DNA of 64,000 bases, taken from Lachnospira eligens (GTDB lineage: Bacteria; Bacillota; Clostridia; Lachnospirales; Lachnospiraceae). The stretch's first letter is position 1; the number at the start of each line of letters is the position of its first letter. The DNA lies in NCBI RefSeq assembly GCF_009680455.1, contig NZ_WKRD01000003.1:124001-188000 (forward strand), in the 5' to 3' direction. Made by a program: the position numbers and the translations under genes. The notes under the pieces are model-generated. The model made no database searches and was not told the origin of the DNA. It saw only the letters and a program-made list of their open reading frames with translations. Shown in pieces: positions 8,184-17,866 of this stretch.

Positions 8184-9569
8184 TTAGTTGGATGACTTCT
8201 TAATTAAATCAGAATACCAATAAGCGGAATCTTTAGGAATTCTCTGTTGTGTTTCATAGTCTACGAATACTAACCCAAATCTTGGGTCGTAGCCGCTGTG
8301 CCATTCGAAATTATCTGTGAATGACCAGTGGAAGTAGCCGAGTATTGGAACACCGGCTTTGTAGGCTTTCTCAAGCTCTGTGAGATATCTTGTCAGAAAG
8401 TCGATACGGTTGCTGTCGTGGACTTTGCCATCAAGACTTATGATATCGTTGCAGGCAAGTCCATCCTCAAATATATATATTGGAAGATTATATCTTTCAT
8501 ACAGATATCTTATACCATAATTCATAACACCGGGAGTTACAGGCCAGCCAAGAGCTGTTCGTGGACTGCCTGGTTTTTTGTTAATATGGCCGGCTGCATT
8601 TATTTCATGTCCGTTATATACATTTATGCCAAGATAGTCAATTGGCTGATGTATCAGTTCAATATCGCCATCTTTTACGAATGGCAGTTCTTCATAATGT
8701 CCGATTTTTTCAAGATCAGGTTCAAGATGTAATTCTGTACCAGCAATGTCAGGATATCTGCCAAGGCATGTCATGTCACAGAATATAGTGTGGTTAAATG
8801 TCATGTTGCCTTTAACAATATTGAAACATTCAGCTCTTGCAGCATCAATGTCTTCGTCACATTCACTTGCAGGAAAACACAAGTCGCCAGTGCTGGAAAA
8901 ACCGGTTTTTACAGGCTGTTTTGCAACGGCACGCATCTTAGTGACAGCAAGACCATGAGCGAGTGCAAGATGGTGGATTACAGACAGGACAGATACTGTG
9001 TCAAGCTTCTTGCCAGGAGCATGAAGTCCAAGCATGTATCCGAGTCCGGATATAATCTGTGGTTCATTGATGGTAGCAATATTAGTTACACGGTCTGAAA
9101 AATGTTTACATATGAATTCAGCGTAATCAGCAAATACGAAAGCTGTCTCACGGTTGAGCCATCCACCTTTATCTTCAAGTGCCTGAGGTAAATCCCAGTG
9201 ATAAATCGTTATGAATGGTTTGATATTATTTTCAAGGCATAAGTTTACAATCTTATCATAGAAATCAAGTCCGGCTTTGTTGTAGCGGATATTGCCGTCA
9301 GAATCCTTAACAATTCCATCAGGAAATATTCGTGACCATGAAATTGAAAAGCGGTATGCCTGAATACCAAGATTTTTCATAAGTGCAATATCCTCGCGAT
9401 AGCGGTGATAGTGGTCACATGCTTTATTGCCATTCTCATCATGTGCAATATTACCCGGTTTATTAGAGAATGTGTCCCAGATAGAAAGACCTTTGCCATC
9501 TTCGGTAAAGGCTCCCTCTATCTGATAGGAACTAGAGGCGGTACCCCATAAAAAGTTCTTATCAAACAT
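8184..9569 (-). CDS. bglA: GH1 family beta-glucosidase
   Basis: 461 residues, full length for GH1. It starts FLWGTASSSYQIEGA, carries the acid/base Glu169 in TINEP and the nucleophile Glu368 in IFEDG (usually ITENG, so a slightly unusual active-site loop). The C-terminal DNFEW motif has the Glu-Trp pair typical of enzymes for unphosphorylated glucosides; 6-phospho-beta-glucosidases usually differ here. This agrees with a neighbouring ABC importer rather than a PTS. Cytoplasmic, no signal peptide. It is second gene of an operon with the GH94 phosphorylase, 23 nt downstream, with AAGGA upstream of the ATG. Predicted role: hydrolysis of imported cello-oligosaccharides. Confidence 0.93.
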   Translation of the reverse strand: MFDKNFLWGTASSSYQIEGAFTEDGKGLSIWDTFSNKPGNIAHDENGNKACDHYHRYREDIALMKNLGIQAYRFSISWSRIFPDGIVKDSDGNIRYNKAGLDFYDKIVNLCLENNIKPFITIYHWDLPQALEDKGGWLNRETAFVFADYAEFICKHFSDRVTNIATINEPQIISGLGYMLGLHAPGKKLDTVSVLSVIHHLALAHGLAVTKMRAVAKQPVKTGFSSTGDLCFPASECDEDIDAARAECFNIVKGNMTFNHTIFCDMTCLGRYPDIAGTELHLEPDLEKIGHYEELPFVKDGDIELIHQPIDYLGINVYNGHEINAAGHINKKPGSPRTALGWPVTPGVMNYGIRYLYERYNLPIYIFEDGLACNDIISLDGKVHDSNRIDFLTRYLTELEKAYKAGVPILGYFHWSFTDNFEWHSGYDPRFGLVFVDYETQQRIPKDSAYWYSDLIKKSSN

Positions 9570-9592
9570 AATAATTCCTTTCTTTATAGTTG

Positions 9593-12046
9593 TCAGATGT
9601 TAACAGTTACATTATATACTTTAGTGTCTTTATTATATGGAACAGTGTTGCCACTGATTTCACTGCCATTGACAATAAGAGAAGAAACTCTTTCGTGCTT
9701 CTCATTGCTGATAGTAATGTTATATACAGCATCTCTGAATTTTCTTGTAATTGTCAGATTCTTAATGGAATCAGGCAGACAAGGGTCAATGGTGAGTCCT
9801 TCAAATGAAGCTCTTACACCAAGTATATATTGAGATATACTTGTAAATGTCCATGCAGCGGTGCCTGTAAGCCAGCTGTTTTTGGCTTCACCAAAGCTTG
9901 CGGCATCTTTGCCGGCAATCATCTGTGAATATACATAAGGTTCAGTCCTGTGTATCTCACTTATCTCTTCAAGATATGCCGGACATATTTTCTTGTATGT
10001 TTCGAATGCTCTGTTTTTATCATCAATAACGGTTTCAGCAATAGATACCCAAGGATTATTATGACAGAATATTCCAGCATTTTCTTTGTATCCAGGCGGA
10101 TAAGAAGATACCTCGCCGAGTTCAAGATGATATGACCTGTAAGCTGGTTGTAAAATCATAATTCCGTACTTTGTATCAAGAATTTTTTCTACTGAATCCA
10201 TAGCTTTCTGTGCGAGTCCTTCTTTGACACCTATACCTGCCATAACACAGAAGCCCTGTGGCTCAATGTATATCTGTCCATCTTCACATTCATGTGAACC
10301 AACCTTACGGCTTTCGGCATCATATGCACGAAGGAACCATTCACCATCCCAGCCTGCATCAAGAACAGTTTTATACATGTCATCAACATGGGAACGTACA
10401 GCATTTTCTTCCTCTGAAAGACCTACTATGTGGCATATGTCTGCATATTCATTGCCATATTTTACATACATTCCAGCGATAAATACCGATTCAGCAACAG
10501 GTCCTTCTGATGGTCCGGTAGTCTGGAAAGATTCACCCGGAGCAGAAGAGAAGCAGTTTAAGTTGAGACAGTCATTCCAGTCAGCTCTTCCGATAAGTGG
10601 CAGCTTATGCGGTCCAAGATGAGTAGTTGTATAATTGAAGGACCTTCTTAAATGTTCCATAAGTGGCTGTGCCTTACTTGTATCGCAGTCAAATGCTACC
10701 TTTTCATCAAGAATGCTGAAATCGCCTGTTTCTTTAAGATATGCAGCTGTTCCTGCAATAAGCCAGAGAGGATCATCGTTAAAGCCTGAACCAATATCAG
10801 AATTACCTTTCTTAGTTAATGGCTGATACTGGTGATAAGCACTTCCATCTTCAAATTGAGTAGCAGCAATATCAAGAATTCTCTGTCTTGCTGAATCAGG
10901 AATAAGATGTACGAAGCCAAGTAAATCCTGGCAGGAATCTCTAAATCCCATACCACGTCCGGTTCCAGACTCATAATAGGAAGCAGATCTTGACATGTTA
11001 AATGTTACCATGCACTGATACTGATTCCATATATTAACCATACGGCAGAGCTTCTTGTCTTCTGTGTCAACAATATAAGACGAGAGAAGATGAGTCCAGT
11101 AATCTTTTAAAGCAGCAAGAGCTGTATCAAATTTTGCCGGAGTGTTGTATTTTTCAAGAAGGGCATATGCAGGTTCTTTGTTAATGATTCCGAATGATTC
11201 CCACTTCTTATCATCAGGGTTCTCTGCATATCCTATAATGAATACATATTCTTTTTCCTCGCCCGGCTCAAGGTTAATATCGATTCTGAAAGATCCAACA
11301 GGTGACCATCCGCTTGCAATAGAATTATAAGATATACCTTCTTTAACAGCTTTAGGCATTGCAGGACTTCCGTATGTACCGATGAAACTTTCTCTGCTTG
11401 TATCGAAACCGTTGGCAGCAGTGCTGACGGCATGAACAGCATAATGGTTACGCCGCTCACGGTATTCTGTCTTGTGATATATTGCTGACATGGCAGCGGT
11501 GCCAATATTAATCTCTGGCTGAACTTCAACTTCGCCTGTGCTGAAGTTACGCTGGAAGTTGTTGCAGTCATCAACTGCATTCCATAAACAGAATTCTATA
11601 TAAGAATATACAGATAAATGTTTAACAGAATTTCCTGTGTTCTTAATAGTAAGTTTATCAAGTTCACAATTATCTCCAATAGGAACGAGAGCAGTCTGTG
11701 TAGCTTTAATGTCATTCTTAGATGAAGAAATCACTGTATATCCAAGTCCGTGACGACATGTATAATCCTCAACTGGTGTCTGGGATGGCTGCCATCCAGG
11801 ATTCCATATGGTATCCTCATCTTTAATATAAATGTAGTGGCCGTTGTTATCTAAAGGAGAATTATTATAGCGATATCTTGTGAGTCGGAGCAGCTTGGCA
11901 TCCTTATAGAAACAGTATCCTCCGCCGGTATTGCTCTTAAGACTGAAAAAATTCTCGCAGCCTAAGTAATTAATCCATGGCAATGGAGTTTCTGGTGTGG
12001 TTATGACATATTCTTTATTGATGTCATCAAAAAAACCGAATTGCAT
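9593..12046 (-). CDS. cbpA: GH94 cellobiose phosphorylase
   Basis: 817 residues, normal for cellobiose phosphorylases (about 810-820). The catalytic acid Asp489 lies in [10 protein letters not shown], followed by the family's [18 protein letters not shown] region. It would convert cellobiose + Pi to glucose-1-phosphate + glucose in the cytoplasm, saving one ATP. A related specificity (another beta-glucosyl disaccharide) cannot be excluded. The start has an AGGAGG site; upstream in-frame codons are AT-rich leader that includes the operator. It diverges from the LacI regulator and ABC importer genes and is followed by the GH1 gene. Confidence 0.92.
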   Translation of the reverse strand: MQFGFFDDINKEYVITTPETPLPWINYLGCENFFSLKSNTGGGYCFYKDAKLLRLTRYRYNNSPLDNNGHYIYIKDEDTIWNPGWQPSQTPVEDYTCRHGLGYTVISSSKNDIKATQTALVPIGDNCELDKLTIKNTGNSVKHLSVYSYIEFCLWNAVDDCNNFQRNFSTGEVEVQPEINIGTAAMSAIYHKTEYRERRNHYAVHAVSTAANGFDTSRESFIGTYGSPAMPKAVKEGISYNSIASGWSPVGSFRIDINLEPGEEKEYVFIIGYAENPDDKKWESFGIINKEPAYALLEKYNTPAKFDTALAALKDYWTHLLSSYIVDTEDKKLCRMVNIWNQYQCMVTFNMSRSASYYESGTGRGMGFRDSCQDLLGFVHLIPDSARQRILDIAATQFEDGSAYHQYQPLTKKGNSDIGSGFNDDPLWLIAGTAAYLKETGDFSILDEKVAFDCDTSKAQPLMEHLRRSFNYTTTHLGPHKLPLIGRADWNDCLNLNCFSSAPGESFQTTGPSEGPVAESVFIAGMYVKYGNEYADICHIVGLSEEENAVRSHVDDMYKTVLDAGWDGEWFLRAYDAESRKVGSHECEDGQIYIEPQGFCVMAGIGVKEGLAQKAMDSVEKILDTKYGIMILQPAYRSYHLELGEVSSYPPGYKENAGIFCHNNPWVSIAETVIDDKNRAFETYKKICPAYLEEISEIHRTEPYVYSQMIAGKDAASFGEAKNSWLTGTAAWTFTSISQYILGVRASFEGLTIDPCLPDSIKNLTITRKFRDAVYNITISNEKHERVSSLIVNGSEISGNTVPYNKDTKVYNVTVNI

Positions 12047-12076
12047 ATTATACCTCCTGTACACATATAATTTATA

Positions 12077-12090
12077 GAAAACGATTAAGT
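12077..12090 (+). promoter_or_regulatory. Putative LacI-type operator, GH94 side
   Basis: GAAAACGATTAAGT, identical over 14 nt to the site in front of the lacI gene. It has the A-rich/central CG character of LacI-family operators and lies about 30 nt upstream of the GH94 start, in its 5' leader. Confidence 0.65.
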
Positions 12091-12247
12091 GCATTAAGGT
12101 ACAAGTTCTAATATTGATTTTATAGTAATAAGTATATTTTAAGGCTTGGATTAAATCAATGATTATTTTGAATTTGAATAAGAATTGGTAGAAATGCACA
12201 AAAAATACGATGATATATAGAAAAATAAGTAAAATTTACAAAAGTAC

Positions 12248-12298
12248 TTGCATTTATATCTGATATGAGTTATAGTAAAGCTACGAAAACGATTAAGT
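12248..12298 (+). promoter_or_regulatory. Promoter and operator of the lacI-ABC importer operon
   Basis: TTGCAT (12248-12253), 17-nt spacer, TATAGT (12271-12276). The second GAAAACGATTAAGT copy (12285-12298) begins where transcription should start, a position that would give autorepression. Confidence 0.75.
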
Positions 12299-12320
12299 AA
12301 TGCATGAAAGGAATGAATCT

Positions 12321-13319
12321 ATGGTATCTATGAAAGATGTTGCTGTAGAATGTGGAGTTTCAATTGCTACAGTAAGTAAAGCTCTCAATGACCATAGTGA
12401 CATCAGTGAAGAGACACGCAGGAAAGTTAAAGAGGCAGCTAACAGACTTGGATATTATCCGAATTCAGCAGCCAGAGCACTTAAGACGAACCGTTCATAT
12501 AACATAGGAGTTCTTCTTAATAATGGTCTTGCACATGAGTATTTTGCCGAGGTTCTTGAGAGTTTTAAGAATGAAGCAGAGAAGAAGGGGTATGATATTA
12601 CATTTGTAAGCAATCACTCTAAGAAGATGACTTTCTACGAACACTGTTTATACAGGAATTTTGATGGCGTGCTTGTAGCTTGTGAGGATTTCAGCAATCC
12701 TGAAATCTATGAAATGGTTAACGGGAGATTACCAGTTGTGACCATCGACTACATTTTCAATGGCAGTACATCGGTCAATTCTAACAACGTGAAAGGGATG
12801 AGTGAATTAGTACGTTACGCGTACAGCAGGGGACACAGAAAGATAGCTTATATTTATGGAAACGTTGAATCAGAGGTTACGAAAGAACGTCTGGCAGCCT
12901 TTTATAAGACAATGGGTGAATTAGGGGTAGAAGTTCCAGATGAATACATTAAAGAATCAACCTATCTTGATTCGATAAAAGCTGAGAAGCTTACATATGA
13001 GCTGTTAAAATTAAAGGAACCGCCAACATGTATTTTTTATCCAGATGATTTATCTGTTGTTGGAGGCAAGAATGCTATTAAGAATATGAAATTGCATAGT
13101 CCGAAGAATGTGTCTGTTGCAGGTTACGATGGAACAAGATTCTCGCAGATGTTAAATCCTAAGATTACAACAATTCGTCAGAACACCAGGGAGATCGGCA
13201 GGATTGCCGCAGATGAGCTTATAAGTGCTATAGAGAATCCCAGGGCAACGATAGTAAAGAGGGTTGTTGTAGATGCGGAACTAATCGAAGGGGAAACAAT
13301 TAAAAGAATAGGAAACTAA
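12321..13319 (+). CDS. LacI family transcriptional regulator
   Basis: 332 residues. The N-terminal helix-turn-helix reads MKDVAVECGVSIATVSKALN with the minor-groove hinge NSAARALKTNRS, followed by a periplasmic-binding-protein-like effector domain (from ~60). The start is chosen at the ATG behind AAAGGA; an in-frame ATG 7 codons earlier overlaps the operator. It is first gene of the importer operon and diverges from GH94-GH1. Two identical operator-like sites in front of both transcripts support its control of the whole locus, probably with cellobiose or a glucoside as inducer. Confidence 0.93.
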   Translation: MVSMKDVAVECGVSIATVSKALNDHSDISEETRRKVKEAANRLGYYPNSAARALKTNRSYNIGVLLNNGLAHEYFAEVLESFKNEAEKKGYDITFVSNHSKKMTFYEHCLYRNFDGVLVACEDFSNPEIYEMVNGRLPVVTIDYIFNGSTSVNSNNVKGMSELVRYAYSRGHRKIAYIYGNVESEVTKERLAAFYKTMGELGVEVPDEYIKESTYLDSIKAEKLTYELLKLKEPPTCIFYPDDLSVVGGKNAIKNMKLHSPKNVSVAGYDGTRFSQMLNPKITTIRQNTREIGRIAADELISAIENPRATIVKRVVVDAELIEGETIKRIGN

Positions 13320-13351
13320 AGGTGTCGTCTAAGATTTATGGAGGGTTTTTT

Positions 13352-14707
13352 ATGAAAAAGAGATTATTAAGTCTGGCACTTGGTACAATGATGGTGCTTT
13401 CCACATTAGCAGGTTGTGGATCAAAGGATGGTGGTTCGGCAACAGTTAATACTAAGCCTGAGGAACAGGGTAAGGTACTTAACATTTACTGCTGGAACGA
13501 TGAGTTTAAGAGCAGATTTGAAGGATATTATAAGAATGTTCCTTCAGATGTTAAGGTAAACTGGGTAATTACTCCTAACGAAAACAACGCTTATCAGAAT
13601 GCTCTTGATGCTGCATTATTAAAGCAGAAGGATGCAGCAGCAGATGATAAGATTGATATGTTCCTTATCGAAGCTGATTATGCTTTAAAGTATGTTAACA
13701 GTGATTACACACTTGATGTAAAAGATGTAGGTCTTACAGATGATGATCTTAAGGACATGTATCAGTACACAAAGGATATCGCAACTGACAGCAAAGGAAA
13801 ACTTAAGGCTACAACATGGCAGGCAACTCCAGGACTCTTTGCTTACAGACGTTCTATTGCTAAGGATGTTCTTGGAACAGATGATCCGGATAAGGTTCAG
13901 GAAGCACTTTCAACTTGGGATAAGTTTGATAAGGTAGCTGAACAGGCTGCTGCTAAGGGTTACAAGATGCTTTCAGGTTATGATGATTCATACAGAGTAT
14001 TCTCTAATAATGTATCAGCTCCTTGGGTTGATTCTAATAACAAGATTGTTATTGATGATAACATTATGAAGTGGGTTGATCAGACTAAGAAATATACAGA
14101 TAAGGGCTATAATAATAAGTCATCTCTTTGGGATTCAACATGGGCAGCAGATCAGGGACCTTCTGGTAAGGTATTCGGATTCTTCTACTCAACATGGGGA
14201 ATTAACTTTACACTTTTAGGTAACTCACTTGCTACACCTGTTAAGGAAGGTGGTAAGGAAGAAGTTGGCAACGGTATCTACGGCGACTATGCAGTATGTG
14301 AAGGTCCACAGAGCTACTACTGGGGTGGTACATGGATCTGTGCAGCAGCAGGAACAGATAACGCTAACATTGTAAAAGATGTTATGAAGACACTTTGCTG
14401 TGATAAGGCTACAATGAAGAAGATTACAGAAGATACTCAGGATTACACTAATACAGCATCAGGTATGAATGAAATCGCTAGCAGTAACTTCAAGTCAGAT
14501 TTCCTTGGCGGTCAGAATCATATCAAGTTATTTGCTAAGTCAGCTCCTAAGATCAGCATGAAGAATATTTCTTCTTATGACCAGGGTCTTAACGAAGAAT
14601 TCCAGAAGGCTATGAAGGATTACTTCGATGGCAATGTAACTAAGGATAAGGCTCTTGATAACTTCTATAAAGCAGCTATTGAGAAATATCCAAACCTTTC
14701 AAAGTAA
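13352..14707 (+). CDS. ABC importer sugar-binding lipoprotein (CUT1 type)
   Basis: 451 residues. A lipoprotein signal (MKKRLLSLALG...LAGC) places it outside the membrane anchored by Cys; the mature protein has the extracellular solute-binding family 1 fold pattern (LNIYCWNDEFKSRFEGYY near the N-terminus, and a Trp/Tyr-rich sugar site such as SYYWGGTW). GGAGGG precedes the ATG. It lies 32 nt after lacI and ahead of two permease genes. No ATPase is encoded here; a shared MsmX-type ATPase elsewhere is presumed. Its codon use (many GCT/AAG/CTT) suggests high expression. Likely ligand: cello-oligosaccharides, from context. Confidence 0.93.
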   Translation: MKKRLLSLALGTMMVLSTLAGCGSKDGGSATVNTKPEEQGKVLNIYCWNDEFKSRFEGYYKNVPSDVKVNWVITPNENNAYQNALDAALLKQKDAAADDKIDMFLIEADYALKYVNSDYTLDVKDVGLTDDDLKDMYQYTKDIATDSKGKLKATTWQATPGLFAYRRSIAKDVLGTDDPDKVQEALSTWDKFDKVAEQAAAKGYKMLSGYDDSYRVFSNNVSAPWVDSNNKIVIDDNIMKWVDQTKKYTDKGYNNKSSLWDSTWAADQGPSGKVFGFFYSTWGINFTLLGNSLATPVKEGGKEEVGNGIYGDYAVCEGPQSYYWGGTWICAAAGTDNANIVKDVMKTLCCDKATMKKITEDTQDYTNTASGMNEIASSNFKSDFLGGQNHIKLFAKSAPKISMKNISSYDQGLNEEFQKAMKDYFDGNVTKDKALDNFYKAAIEKYPNLSK

Positions 14708-14726
14708 TTAGTAATTGCTAGTCATT

Positions 14727-14772
14727 AAGGCACAGTCATTATAATAAGTATGTTATATGGCTGTGCCTTTTT
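14727..14772 (+). terminator. Intra-operon attenuating terminator
   Basis: AAGGCACAG ... CTGTGCCTTTTT forms a 9-bp stem followed by a T-run between the binding-protein and permease genes. Such a partial terminator would give more binding protein than permease. Confidence 0.75.
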
Positions 14773-14795
14773 ATATGGCAGGAATGGAGATATGT

Positions 14796-15746
14796 ATGAA
14801 TAAAAAGAAGAAAAAGTTTGTAAGCTATGCAAAATGGGGATACATATTTCTTATACCGTTCTTTGCAGTATATATTGTGTTTTCATTAATACCACTGATA
14901 TCTACATTTTATAATAGTTTTTTTGAGAACTATATGGTTGGACTTATGCAGGTCGGACCTAAGTTCGTTGGATTTGACAATTACAAGGCCATACTGTTTA
15001 ACGGTGATACATTGCTCTATCTGAAGAATACAATGATAATGTGGCTGATGGGATTTATTCCCCAGATTCTTATATCATTGCTTCTGGCGTCATGGTTTAC
15101 AGATCTTAGATTAAGATTAAAATGTACAGGATTTTTCAAAACTATAATCTATATGCCTAATTTGATTATGGCATCTGCATTTGCCATGTTATTCTACGCA
15201 ATATTTGCAGATCAGGGTCCAATCAATAACATGCTTAACAGTATGGGATTGCCTACATATAGATTCCTTGCGGAGGTAGCAGGAGCGAGAGGACTGATTG
15301 CTCTTATGAACTTCCTTATGTGGTTTGGTAATACAACAATTATTCTTATGGCTGCCATCATGGGCGTTGACCCTTGTCTTTTTGAAGCAGCAAGAATTGA
15401 TGGTGCTAATTCAAGACAGATATTTGGAAAGATTACACTTCCGCTTATTAAGCCTATTCTGGCATACACACTTATTACATCATTGATTGGTGGTATCCAG
15501 ATGTTTGATGTTCCTCAGATTCTTACGAATGGTAATGGTAATCCGGATAGAACAAGTATGACGGTTATCATGTATCTTAACAAGCATCTTTATAGTAAGA
15601 ATTATGGCATGGCAGGTGCGCTTTCAGTTATTCTGTTTATTGTAACAGCAGTACTTAGTATATTTGTATTTAATTATATAACAAAGGATATGGAAGCAGC
15701 AGGAATTAGAAAAGCTAAGAAGAAAAAAGCAAAGGAGGCGAAGTAA
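14796..15746 (+). CDS. ABC importer permease, MalF-like (CUT1)
   Basis: 316 residues, six membrane helices, and the EAA loop EAARIDGANSRQIFGKITLPLIKP that contacts the ATPase. It starts MNKKKKKFVSYAKW behind GGAGA. It pairs with the next permease to form the membrane channel of the sugar importer whose binding protein is encoded upstream. Two codons before the next gene's start the reading frame ends, so translation is coupled. Confidence 0.92.
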   Translation: MNKKKKKFVSYAKWGYIFLIPFFAVYIVFSLIPLISTFYNSFFENYMVGLMQVGPKFVGFDNYKAILFNGDTLLYLKNTMIMWLMGFIPQILISLLLASWFTDLRLRLKCTGFFKTIIYMPNLIMASAFAMLFYAIFADQGPINNMLNSMGLPTYRFLAEVAGARGLIALMNFLMWFGNTTIILMAAIMGVDPCLFEAARIDGANSRQIFGKITLPLIKPILAYTLITSLIGGIQMFDVPQILTNGNGNPDRTSMTVIMYLNKHLYSKNYGMAGALSVILFIVTAVLSIFVFNYITKDMEAAGIRKAKKKKAKEAK

Positions 15747-15747
15747 T

Positions 15748-16650
15748 ATGAGTAATTCAGGTAAAGCCTCTGCAAGTGCTGATATTAAAGGCGCTAATGC
15801 TGGAGTGAAAGACAGGATAATACTTACAACAGAGAGAGTGTTATGTTATATTGTACTTATTCTTATAACATTTTTGTGCCTTTTCTCATTCTATGTACTT
15901 ATTATTAATACAACAAGATCACACCCTGATATCCAGAAAGGATTCTCGTTCCTTCCAGGAAAGTCGTTTATAGTCAACATGAAGAATGTTCTTGCTAATG
16001 AGAATATTCCGGTTATTAAGGGTATGTTTAACAGTTTGTTTGTTGCGGCATGCTCAGCAGTTCTGTCGGTGTATTTCTCAGCACTTACAGCATTTGCTAT
16101 TCATGCATATAACTTTAGGCTAAAGAAGTTTGCATTTACATTCATTCTTCTTGTAATGATGGTGCCAACACAGGTGTCAGCACTTGGATTTGTTAAGATG
16201 ATCGGAGACTGGAAACTTCTGAATTCATATATACCTCTTATTGTTCCTTCAATCGCAGCGCCTGTAGTATTCTTCTTTATTAAGCAGTATATGGACAGTG
16301 TGCTTCCAATGGAACTTATAGAGGCGGCAAGAATTGATGGCGCAAGAGAATTTAGAATATTTAACCAGATTGTTCTGCCTCTTATGAAACCAGCTCTGGC
16401 TGTTCAGTTGATATTTACTTTCGTATCATCATGGAATAATTATTTTATACCTTCACTCCTTATTAACAAGGCAAGTAAGAAAACACTTCCTTTGTTAATA
16501 GCACAGCTTCGTAGTGCAGATTTCCTGAAGTTTGATATGGGTCAGGTATATATGATGATAGCATTTGCTATTGTTCCGGTAATTATAGTATATATCTGTC
16601 TTTCAAAGTTCATTGTAAGAGGAGTTACACTTGGTGGTGTTAAAGGTTAG
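15748..16650 (+). CDS. ABC importer permease, MalG-like (CUT1)
   Basis: 300 residues with a ~25-residue cytoplasmic N-terminus, six membrane helices and the EAA motif EAARIDGAREFRIFNQIVLPLMKP. GGAGG lies 9 nt before the ATG, inside the end of the preceding gene. It is the last gene of the lacI-importer operon and ends at a strong terminator. Confidence 0.92.
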   Translation: MSNSGKASASADIKGANAGVKDRIILTTERVLCYIVLILITFLCLFSFYVLIINTTRSHPDIQKGFSFLPGKSFIVNMKNVLANENIPVIKGMFNSLFVAACSAVLSVYFSALTAFAIHAYNFRLKKFAFTFILLVMMVPTQVSALGFVKMIGDWKLLNSYIPLIVPSIAAPVVFFFIKQYMDSVLPMELIEAARIDGAREFRIFNQIVLPLMKPALAVQLIFTFVSSWNNYFIPSLLINKASKKTLPLLIAQLRSADFLKFDMGQVYMMIAFAIVPVIIVYICLSKFIVRGVTLGGVKG

Positions 16651-16665
16651 ATATGCTTTTAGATT

Positions 16666-16704
16666 AAAAAGAACCGCCCTGATTTCAGGGGCGGTTCTTT
16701 TTTT
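16666..16704 (+). terminator. Intrinsic terminator of the sugar importer operon
   Basis: AGAACCGCCCTG / CAGGGGCGGTTCT stem with a 4-nt loop flanked by A5 and T7, so it may work on both strands (the galM gene converges on it). Confidence 0.92.
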
Positions 16705-16735
16705 GCGTCGTGCGCTTTGGTAATGCAGTTTCTGT

Positions 16736-17713
16736 TTAGAAAATGTATTCTATATATCTGTCAAGATGCTCTCCGGCTTTAAGAACAGGGGACGGAAAGT
16801 TATTATGATGCATTGAGTCAGGGAAAAACTGAGGTTCAAAACATATGCCATGCTGATCGTTGTATGGCATATTGTATTTACCGGTACAGTTACCTATATA
16901 ATTACCGTTATACAGCTGCAATCCTGGGAAACTGGTCTTTACAGACATGCTTATGCCTGCTTCTGGGTCGGTTACTTTAGCGGCATATTCATATGCATCA
17001 GAGAGAACGTAATTGATATCAATATAATCTGTTCCAACTCTTCTTGGATTACGGAAATCATACATTGTTCCTTCAACAGGCAGAATGTCACCTGTGGGGA
17101 TATTGCTGCTGTCTACAGGGGTGTAGCAATCTGCTCCTACAGATACTATATAATTACAGACATTCTTTACTCCGGAAAAATTAAAGTAACTATGATTGGT
17201 GAAGCTACATACTGTATCCATATCTGATACTGCGTCATAATGCACAAGTATTGAATTCCTGTCAGTAATAGTAATTGTCTGGGTAACTTTAAGATTTCCA
17301 GGGAATCCATTCTCAAGATGCGGGCTGTTAAGTGTGAGGATGAGAGCCTCAGGATTAACATCATACTGCCACATACATTTGTTGAAGCCGTGTCCGCTGT
17401 GAAGAGTGTTATTACCTTCGTTGGCAGGAAGATGCCAGTCTTTACCATTAAGAGTTATGCATGCCCCTGCAATTCTGTTGGCGAATCGTCCCATTGTCCC
17501 ACCGAAGTTCTGCTGGTCATAATAATATTCTTCCGGGGTATCATAACCAAGGATTATGTCGTGTTGTGTACCGGATGAATCAGTCACGAACATTGACTGA
17601 AATGTTGCACCATAGTCTGAAACATAAAGCGATATGTCATTATATGAAAGTTGAATAATATGACACATTGTACCATCGGGGAGAAGCCCCCATTTTTTCA
17701 CATTATATTGCAT
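16736..17713 (-). CDS. galM: Aldose 1-epimerase (mutarotase)
   Basis: 325 residues of the galactose mutarotase fold. Diagnostic segments are FGGTMGRFANRIAGA, NNTLHSGHGF, the catalytic His in TNHSYFNFSG and the catalytic Glu in GICFEPQFFPDS. It interconverts alpha and beta anomers of glucose/galactose in the cytoplasm. It has its own AAGGGAG site and transcribes toward the sugar importer; free glucose released by the nearby GH1/GH94 enzymes is a likely substrate, which is inference from position. Confidence 0.92.
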   Translation of the reverse strand: MQYNVKKWGLLPDGTMCHIIQLSYNDISLYVSDYGATFQSMFVTDSSGTQHDIILGYDTPEEYYYDQQNFGGTMGRFANRIAGACITLNGKDWHLPANEGNNTLHSGHGFNKCMWQYDVNPEALILTLNSPHLENGFPGNLKVTQTITITDRNSILVHYDAVSDMDTVCSFTNHSYFNFSGVKNVCNYIVSVGADCYTPVDSSNIPTGDILPVEGTMYDFRNPRRVGTDYIDINYVLSDAYEYAAKVTDPEAGISMSVKTSFPGLQLYNGNYIGNCTGKYNMPYNDQHGICFEPQFFPDSMHHNNFPSPVLKAGEHLDRYIEYIF

Positions 17714-17866
17714 AAATACTCCCTTCTGTGTATATGATTAATACGAACAATAAATATGAATTAAGTATACCATTTTATACAAAGAAGTTCTATGTTTTTA
17801 TATAAAAATGTGATATATTTATTTATATGTCGGATTAATATATTTAACTTAGGAGTGCAGCAGATT

